Source: an uncultured Oscillospiraceae bacterium (GTDB taxonomy: Bacteria > Bacillota > Clostridia > Oscillospirales > Acutalibacteraceae). Taken from it: DNA of 10,723 bases. Within the stretch, counting starts at the first letter, position 1. Every line of letters begins with the position of its first letter. Below, in pieces: positions 8,515 to 10,723 of the stretch. Location of the stretch: the NCBI GenBank assembly GCA_900548085.1, contig URJF01000047.1, positions 1 through 10,723 on the forward strand. Direction: 5' to 3'. The notes beneath the pieces are model-generated. The model was not told where the DNA came from. It saw only the letters and a list, made by a program, of their open reading frames with translations, and made no database searches. Position numbers and translations under genes: made by a program.

Positions 8515-9772
8515 ACGCTACTTCTCCTTTGCATATAGTCAATATATTTTTTCCTGTAAGGTGCATACCCTCAAAAGGCGTAGCTCTGCCTTTTGATAAA
8601 AATTCTTCGGGGTTTACCGTCCATTCTTTGTTCAGGTCGAGCAATGCCAAATCAGCAACCTCGCCCTCTTTTATTTTGCCGCCCGGTAAAGAAAATATCT
8701 TCCGAGGATTGAGGCACATAAGTTCAATCAGCTTTTGGAGTGAAATCACCCCGTTTTTTACTAAACATGTATACATAACGCCGAATGCGGTCTCTAATCC
8801 TACCACACCCATAGCCGACTTTGCCAAGCCCTTTGACTTTTCTTCTGCGCTGTGGGGAGCGTGGTCAGTGGCAATAGCGTCTATTGTTCCGTCTATTAGT
8901 CCCTCAATGAGAGCCTGCCTGTCCTCTCTCGACCTGAGAGGTGGATTCATCTTAAATCTGCCGTCCTCCTGCAAATCTTCATCACAAAATACGAGATAAT
9001 GCGGTCCGGTCTCACAAGTAACATTAACACCGTCTGCTTTTGCTTTGCGAATAATATCAACACTCTCTTTTGTGGAAATATGGCAGACATGATAATGAAC
9101 GCCTGTTTTTTTGGCCAATTCACAATCTCTTGCAATCTGTTCGTACTCGCTGGCTGAACAAATACCCTTGTGTCCGTGAGCCTTACAATACTCACCGTCG
9201 TGGATATAGCCGCCACGGAGCAAATCATTCACCTCACAATGAGCGGAGATTACTTTATTTATTTTAGCACAACGCTCCATGGCTTGTAGCATATCCTCTT
9301 CACTCTGCACACCGGTGCCGTCATCTGAAAAGCCTACGGCTAAATCCTTTAAGCTGTCAAAATCCACAAGCTCTCCGCCGCCTTTTCTGCCCTTTGTTAT
9401 AGAAGCGAAGGGGTAAACGCCGACAACAGCGTCACGGTCGATAATATCCTGCTCTACTTTTATATTTTCGACACAATCAGGCACAGGGTCAATATTCGGC
9501 ATAGCACAAACTGCAGTATATCCGCCTGCCGCAGCAGCTTTGGTACCGGTCAGTATGCTCTCCTTATAAAAAAAACCGGGTTCTCTGAGATGTACATGAA
9601 CATCAACAAAGCCCGGGACCAAATATTTATTCTGTGCATTGAAAACGCAATCGACTCCATCAGAAGAAATGGAGGTGCCGATAGTATGAATAAAAGAATT
9701 TTTGATAAGTATATCTAACTTGTCAAATCCTGCTCCCGTATAAACGAAAGCGTCTTTTACTAGAATAGTCAT
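8501..9772 (-). CDS. pyrC: Dihydroorotase PyrC, class I type
   Basis: This 423-residue zinc amidohydrolase cyclises N-carbamoyl-aspartate to dihydroorotate. Metal ligands are visible in order: H59 and H61 in DVHVHLREPG (57-66), D151 in FSDDGTG (148-154), H178 in SAHCE, H231 in CHIST, and the catalytic D303 in ATDHAPH (301-307). The substrate-binding NPPLR motif is at 276-280. Length and motifs place it with the long class I dihydroorotases (B. subtilis/Aquifex type) rather than the short E. coli type. All metal ligands are present, so it should be active rather than a degenerate partner of PyrB. It is the first gene of the operon: the ATG at 9772 follows AAAGGG by 8 bases, and a strong promoter is just upstream. 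Its last 14 bases overlap carA. Confidence 0.97.
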   Translation of the reverse strand: MTILVKDAFVYTGAGFDKLDILIKNSFIHTIGTSISSDGVDCVFNAQNKYLVPGFVDVHVHLREPGFFYKESILTGTKAAAAGGYTAVCAMPNIDPVPDCVENIKVEQDIIDRDAVVGVYPFASITKGRKGGGELVDFDSLKDLAVGFSDDGTGVQSEEDMLQAMERCAKINKVISAHCEVNDLLRGGYIHDGEYCKAHGHKGICSASEYEQIARDCELAKKTGVHYHVCHISTKESVDIIRKAKADGVNVTCETGPHYLVFCDEDLQEDGRFKMNPPLRSREDRQALIEGLIDGTIDAIATDHAPHSAEEKSKGLAKSAMGVVGLETAFGVMYTCLVKNGVISLQKLIELMCLNPRKIFSLPGGKIKEGEVADLALLDLNKEWTVNPEEFLSKGRATPFEGMHLTGKNILTICKGEVAYEAL

Positions 9773-9780
9773 AATGCACG

Positions 9781-9786
9781 CCCTTT
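9781..9786 (-). promoter_or_regulatory. Ribosome binding site of pyrC, at the very start of the operon mRNA
   Basis: AAAGGG lies 8 bases before the pyrC ATG. If transcription starts about 7 bases after the -10 box (near 9790), this site begins only about 4 bases from the 5' end of the mRNA, so small shifts in start position could change translation of pyrC. Confidence 0.65.
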
Positions 9787-9796
9787 CTAGATGCTT

Positions 9797-9825
9797 ATTA
9801 TAAAATAAATCATGGCGATAGTCAA
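9797..9825 (-). promoter_or_regulatory. Promoter of the pyr operon (sigma-A type)
   Basis: On the minus strand a -35 box TTGACT (9825-9820) and a perfect -10 box TATAAT (9802-9797) are separated by exactly 17 bases. The start point is predicted near 9790, giving a leader of about 18 bases before the pyrC ATG. The stretch upstream of the -35 box (9826-9883) is very AT-rich and could act as an UP element. No clear operator was found. The boxes are seen directly; strength and start point are inferred. Confidence 0.8.
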
Positions 9826-9861
9826 TATAAAATATGTAGAAATAACTAATTTGTAATATAT

Positions 9862-9909
9862 AAAAAATAGCAATAATAACAAAGACGGAGCTCCCACGGG
9901 AGTTCCGTC
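9862..9909 (-). terminator. Rho-independent terminator of the transporter gene
   Basis: The arms at 9898-9909 and 9884-9895 pair on the minus strand as GACGGAACTCC and GGAGCTCCGTC around a CGTG loop, with one A-C mismatch in an otherwise complete stem. A U-rich run follows, TTTGTTATTATTG and then TTTTTT after a short break. It begins 8 bases after the transporter stop. On the plus strand the stem would be better (a G-U replaces the mismatch), but no T-run follows there, so it works for the minus strand. It should separate the transporter transcript from the pyr operon. Confidence 0.8.
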
Positions 9910-9916
9910 CGAATAG

Positions 9917-10723
9917 TTAAATAATATTGAATGCCTGGAACAAAAGAAGTGTGAGAAATACTGGAGCAACATATCTAATCATAACAGCATAGATACCTTT
10001 TCTGCCGAATTTTTCTCCGTTCTTTGTAACCTCGTCGATAATATATTTCGGCTTTGTAATCCAACCGAACAGGATACAGGTGAATACTGCAAGAAGCGGC
10101 ATAAAGATATTATTGCTGACATAGTCCATAATATCAAGTATCTGTCCCACGGTACCGTTAGGCAAGGTCAGTTCAAAGTAGAACTTGTTATATCCGAGGC
10201 AAACGATAACACCGGCAACCACTGCATAAGCAAGTACAAGCAATGATGCCTTAAGACGAGACATATGATACTTGTCAATAATGCTTGATACAATAGCCTC
10301 CATAACCGACACAGAAGATGTAACAGCAGCAAAGGCAACCATTACAAAGAATGCCGCACCTATAACAGTACCTACGGTGCCCATATTTACAAATACCTTA
10401 GGCAAAGATACAAACATTAAGCCCGGGCCTGCCGACATACCGTCCTGTCCCATAAATACGAACACTGCCGGAACAATCATAAGACCTGCGAGCAAAGCAA
10501 CTACAGTATCGAAAATCTCGATTTGGTTAATGCTCTTCATAAGATTATTCTTATCATCTACATATGAGCCATATGCGACCATAATACCCATGGAAACGCT
10601 TATAGAATAGAAAAGCTGTCCTGTGGCGTCCATAAGGATAATGAAAAATTCCTTGAGTGAAATGTTAGAAAAATTCGGTACCAAATACAGTGCCATGCCT
10701 TGAAGTCCTGTGCGGGTAACGCC
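9917..10723 (-). CDS. Neurotransmitter:sodium symporter (NSS) family transporter, 5' end missing
   Basis: The frame is open to the right edge, so 268 C-terminal residues are visible; the ATG at 10696 is internal, since the in-frame codons before it continue the family pattern (GVTRTGLQGMALYLVPNFS). NSS proteins import amino acids or related compounds with sodium. Visible membrane segments fit TM6 (about residues 34-53 of the fragment), TM7 (72-91), TM8 (115-140), TM9 (158-177), TM10 (205-221) and TM11 (245-266). TM6 has the hallmark FYSISVSMGIMVAYGSY. TM8 has FAAVTSSVSVME, which keeps the Ala/Thr/Ser pattern of the LeuT Na2 sodium site. The protein ends after TM11, as in the 11-helix bacterial members, rather than TM12 of LeuT. 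The substrate cannot be told from this fragment. It has its own terminator, so its position next to the pyr operon need not mean a pyrimidine role. Confidence 0.92.
   Translation of the reverse strand, partial: GVTRTGLQGMALYLVPNFSNISLKEFFIILMDATGQLFYSISVSMGIMVAYGSYVDDKNNLMKSINQIEIFDTVVALLAGLMIVPAVFVFMGQDGMSAGPGLMFVSLPKVFVNMGTVGTVIGAAFFVMVAFAAVTSSVSVMEAIVSSIIDKYHMSRLKASLLVLAYAVVAGVIVCLGYNKFYFELTLPNGTVGQILDIMDYVSNNIFMPLLAVFTCILFGWITKPKYIIDEVTKNGEKFGRKGIYAVMIRYVAPVFLTLLLFQAFNII

Noticed and set aside
8445..8999. 184-codon open frame on the plus strand opposite pyrC and carA
   Set aside because: It is antisense to intact genes, lacks any recognisable motif and is explained by codon bias on the real strand.
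9773..9796. Hairpin in the pyrC leader that could hide the ribosome binding site, as in E. coli pyrC
   Set aside because: Only a 3-base GCA/TGC pairing is possible around the site, too weak to count as a regulatory hairpin.
9795..9808. Dyad with arms TTATT and AATAA overlapping the -10 box, considered as an operator
   Set aside because: The arms are pure A/T and include TATAAT itself; symmetry of this quality is expected by chance in such AT-rich sequence.
9787..9972. 61-codon hydrophobic open frame on the minus strand across the transporter end, terminator and pyr promoter
   Set aside because: It overlaps the transporter end in another frame and is translated through the terminator hairpin and the AT-rich promoter; its hydrophobic look comes from T-rich codons.
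9917..10696. ATG at 10696 as the true start of the transporter
   Set aside because: The frame stays open to the window edge with family-like residues before it, and a protein starting there would lack TM1-TM5, including half of the sodium and substrate sites.

Overview
The window carries a nearly complete de novo pyrimidine (UMP) biosynthesis operon. All genes are on the minus strand, so transcription runs from high to low coordinates. In transcription order it reads pyrC, carA, carB, pyrK, pyrD, pyrF, pyrE, pyrB, pyrI. PyrI is cut by the left edge of the window. Upstream of the operon, at the right edge, is the 3' part of a neurotransmitter:sodium symporter (NSS) family transporter gene on the same strand, followed by its own terminator. 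I found no RNA genes, mobile elements, CRISPR arrays or phage genes.

Organism: the set PyrK plus class 1B PyrD (NAD-linked dihydroorotate dehydrogenase), strong AGGAGG-type ribosome binding sites, a near-consensus sigma-A promoter and AT-rich spacers point to a Gram-positive anaerobe. A separate PyrB/PyrI pair rather than PyrB alone fits Clostridia, possibly a gut lineage related to Ruminococcaceae. This placement is inference, since no rRNA or marker phylogeny is available here.

Layout by region (plus-strand coordinates): 1-271 pyrI (partial), 268-1194 pyrB, 1221-1862 pyrE, 1899-2597 pyrF, 2597-3508 pyrD, 3502-4233 pyrK, 4242-7424 carB, 7426-8514 carA, 8501-9772 pyrC, 9781-9825 ribosome binding site and promoter, 9862-9909 terminator of the transporter, 9917-10723 transporter (partial). 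The largest gap inside the operon is 36 bases, and most junctions overlap or nearly touch, so one long transcript is the simplest reading.

How the genes work together: CarA and CarB make carbamoyl phosphate. PyrB joins it to aspartate, with PyrI as the allosteric chain. PyrC closes the ring to dihydroorotate, and PyrD/PyrK oxidise it to orotate with NAD+. PyrE adds the ribose phosphate, and PyrF decarboxylates OMP to UMP. Every step from glutamine/bicarbonate to UMP is therefore encoded.

The most notable point is regulatory. The predicted operon leader is only about 18 bases, too short for the PyrR-controlled attenuator of Bacillus-type pyr operons, and neither pyrR nor a uracil permease gene lies in the visible stretch. 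I see no new biological system here; this is mainly a well-preserved housekeeping operon with a few points worth checking.
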